This document shows positions 4,739-5,637 of a stretch of DNA of 5,637 nucleotides, piece by piece (position 1 is the stretch's first letter; the number at the start of each line of letters is the position of its first letter). This DNA comes from Methylotenera sp. (GTDB taxonomy: Bacteria > Pseudomonadota > Gammaproteobacteria > Burkholderiales > Methylophilaceae): positions 1 through 5,637 of the forward strand of contig DAIDAH010000176.1 in NCBI GenBank assembly GCA_027310735.1, in the 5' to 3' direction. The notes below the pieces were generated by a model. It was not told where the DNA came from. It was given only the letters and a program-made list of their open reading frames with translations, and did not search any database. Both the position numbers and the translations under genes were made by a program.

Positions 4739-4939
4739 GTGGCTGAGCTACAAAAAATTAAATTACGATTAAATTTTGATGAGATTTACACTCAACAAGC
4801 AATAAGCGCTAACATCCTTATTTCTACCGATAGCGACATATTAAAGCAAGAAAAAGACTATCAAAGATTAATTGGCGAGAAGTTAAAGTCAGCCGCAGAC
4901 TGGCATATGCGTGAATTAAAATCTTTAAGTATAGGATAG
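4739..4939 (+). CDS. 66-residue protein of unknown function, partner of the Ntn gene
   Basis: From the GTG start the protein begins MAELQKIKLRLNFDEIY and ends with a predicted amphipathic helix (EKLKSAADWHMRELKSL). It is charged and soluble, with no membrane span, zinc motif or signal peptide. It could form one strand followed by two helices. The start at 4739 leaves a 24-base gap after the stop of the proteasome-like gene, with a strong ribosome site in between, so the two are almost certainly cotranscribed. An ATG at 4718 would add seven residues. I do not recognise the family. By analogy with two-gene units it might be a partner, inhibitor, adaptor or substrate of the hydrolase, but nothing in the sequence decides this. 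The hairpin at 5081-5097 probably ends the transcript. Confidence 0.65.
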   Translation: MAELQKIKLRLNFDEIYTQQAISANILISTDSDILKQEKDYQRLIGEKLKSAADWHMRELKSLSIG

Positions 4940-4958
4940 TTCGAAATTCACTTGCACT

Positions 4959-4982
4959 GAGGGTGTACTGAATTTTGTGTAA
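4959..4982. repeat. Possible relic of an IS256-family terminal repeat
   Basis: The segment contains GGGTGTACTG then AATTTTGTGTAA, which resembles from memory the ends of IS256-family insertion sequences (an AATTTTGTGTA-type core). No transposase remnant, second end or target duplication is seen, so it may be a solo end or chance. Apart from this and the hairpin at 5081-5097, the gap 4940-5115 shows nothing recognisable. Confidence 0.25.
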
Positions 4983-5074
4983 GTAGCGGTTAATTACAGC
5001 TAAGGCAATCTGCCCTCAACTTGAATAGTATCCCTATTACTTTAATGTGGTCCGCATTATATTTATTTTGCAAC

Positions 5075-5097
5075 AAAAAACCCACGTCTTAGGTGGG
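5075..5097 (-). terminator. Intrinsic terminator between convergent genes
   Basis: CCCAC (5081-5085) and GTGGG (5093-5097) form a short GC-rich stem with a 7-base loop. On the minus strand it is followed by six T (5080-5075), which fits termination of the leftward genes ending at 5116. On the plus strand it is followed by ATTAATTTTT, so it may also end the transcript of the proteasome-like unit. Confidence 0.7.
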
Positions 5098-5115
5098 ATT
5101 AATTTTTGTTTATGG

Positions 5116-5319
5116 CTAACCAATTACTTTCTTTTGTTCACGTAAAAAATTAGCCAGTTTATGCAATGTTTGGCGCAATCCGCCCTTAAAAGCATTTTGT
5201 GCAGATATTGCCTTACCTTCAGTCGTTTTAGCACCTGTGCTATGTTGCCACGGTTGCCATTGCCTTATCTTTAGGGATTGTTGTTTGCGCTGTTCCGCTG
5301 TCCATTTTCTCGCTGCCAT
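5116..5319 (-). CDS. Conserved small STGAKT-motif protein, function unknown
   Basis: The 67-residue basic protein begins MAARKWTAEQRKQQSLKIRQW and carries QHSTGAKTTEGKAISAQNA (25-43), then FKGG and a helical tail (LRQTLHKLANFLREQ). I recognise this as a small conserved protein type, widespread in Proteobacteria, with an HSTG-(A/P)-(K/R)-T-x-x-GK core and no known function. The basic charge and aromatic-rich start would fit nucleic-acid binding, but this is a guess. The start is supported by AGAGGTG at 5330-5324, 4 bases before the ATG. Its first 80 bases overlap the end of the upstream gene in another frame, so translation is probably coupled. I recall the same pair occurring together elsewhere, which supports both being real. 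Confidence 0.7.
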   Translation of the reverse strand: MAARKWTAEQRKQQSLKIRQWQPWQHSTGAKTTEGKAISAQNAFKGGLRQTLHKLANFLREQKKVIG

Positions 5320-5629
5320 TGTTCACCTCTAATAGTTCGTTTTGCTGATTTATTGTTTTCTCCGTGTGCGCGGGGGGTTGCGTATTGTTCGGATTAGTAC
5401 CGTTATTCACTTGTTGGTGGCCATGCGAAATGTTGGCTTGCTTGGCAAAGACCACTGGTGGGGTTTTCATAGCGGCTAACACTTCAATGGTTCTAGCACA
5501 TTGGGCTTGTGCTTTGAATGCTAGGCGCATATAAGTTTCGGTAACTTGCAAATGTGTGCCCATGTTTAAAGCTGCGCGTCTCGCCATTTCGTTAAATATG
5601 CTATTGAGTGAAACTGTTTGCGCGGTCAA
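5240..5629 (-). CDS. Conserved TETYMRLA/QQVNNG protein, 5' end possibly outside the window
   Basis: About 129 residues are visible from a TTG at 5629; the frame stays open to the window edge, so the true start may lie upstream. Residues 20-51 are a likely helix with the conserved LNMGTHLQVTETYMRLAFKA core, followed by the motif PPVVFAKQANISHGHQQVNNG (58-77), a low-complexity polar linker (78-95) and the ELLEV, MDSGTA and KAMATV boxes near the C-terminus. I recognise these as the marks of an uncharacterised proteobacterial family often found just upstream of the STGAKT gene. No enzyme motif or membrane span is present. The long overlap with the downstream gene (80 bases) is unusual but appears to be a feature of the pair. 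Function unknown; a phage or mobile-element origin is possible. Confidence 0.7.
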   Translation of the reverse strand: MTAQTVSLNSIFNEMARRAALNMGTHLQVTETYMRLAFKAQAQCARTIEVLAAMKTPPVVFAKQANISHGHQQVNNGTNPNNTQPPAHTEKTINQQNELLEVNNGSEKMDSGTAQTTIPKDKAMATVAT

Positions 5630-5637
5630 TATAGCTT

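Noticed and set aside
4803..4813. AAGCGCTAAC copy matching the attachment-site flank (2975-2984)
   Set aside because: It lies inside the small coding gene, is only 10 bases long and has no paired repeat; chance is the simplest explanation.

Overview
The window looks like the right end of a mobile element, probably a prophage or satellite, integrated at a tRNA-His gene, followed by host-side or second-island DNA. The sequence is AT-rich. The bacterial-type tRNA-His 3' end, the coding style and the gene families all suggest a gammaproteobacterium, possibly an aquatic one. The genus cannot be fixed from the sequence.

Left part (1-3120), genes on the minus strand. From the right edge inward these are: a Panacea/SocA-type antitoxin with an overlapping MazF/PemK-like putative toxin (2861-1885), an XRE-family repressor-like protein (1715-1038), a second helix-turn-helix protein (915-265), a 45-residue single-span membrane protein (265-128), and a further gene cut by the window edge (135-1). 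The last three overlap by 1 and 8 bases and form one operon. The DNA between the two regulators holds a 53-bp near-palindrome on a likely -10 box, plus a cluster of TGCAAT repeats. The DNA upstream of the XRE gene holds another imperfect palindrome. This resembles a temperate element's control region leading into structural or membrane genes. No integrase, capsid or packaging gene is visible.

Boundary (about 2862-3442, 581 bases with no gene). It holds, in order, the toxin-antitoxin promoter region, paired inverted repeats, a 45-base fragment matching the 3' part of tRNA-His from the anticodon loop to CCA (3121-3165), a tRNA-type terminator (3174-3201), two ATGTAGG direct repeats 11 bp apart, and two ATATTGT inverted-repeat pairs, one of which encloses a perfect DnaA box. 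The missing tRNA 5' half is best explained by integration at the anticodon loop. The complete tRNA-His should then lie to the left, outside the window, and the left part is the element.

Right part (3443-5637). A plus-strand two-gene unit encodes a 423-residue protein with a proteasome/HslV-like N-terminus (Thr2, Asp18, Lys37) and a matching C-terminal segment, separated by a large interior, followed by a 66-residue protein of unknown function. A hairpin terminator separates this unit from a convergent pair of overlapping minus-strand genes of a conserved but uncharacterised type (STGAKT and TETYMRLA/QQVNNG motifs).

The most interesting candidate for an undescribed system is the proteasome-like Ntn hydrolase and its small partner beside the tRNA-His junction. 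The toxin-antitoxin pair and the palindromic control regions come next.
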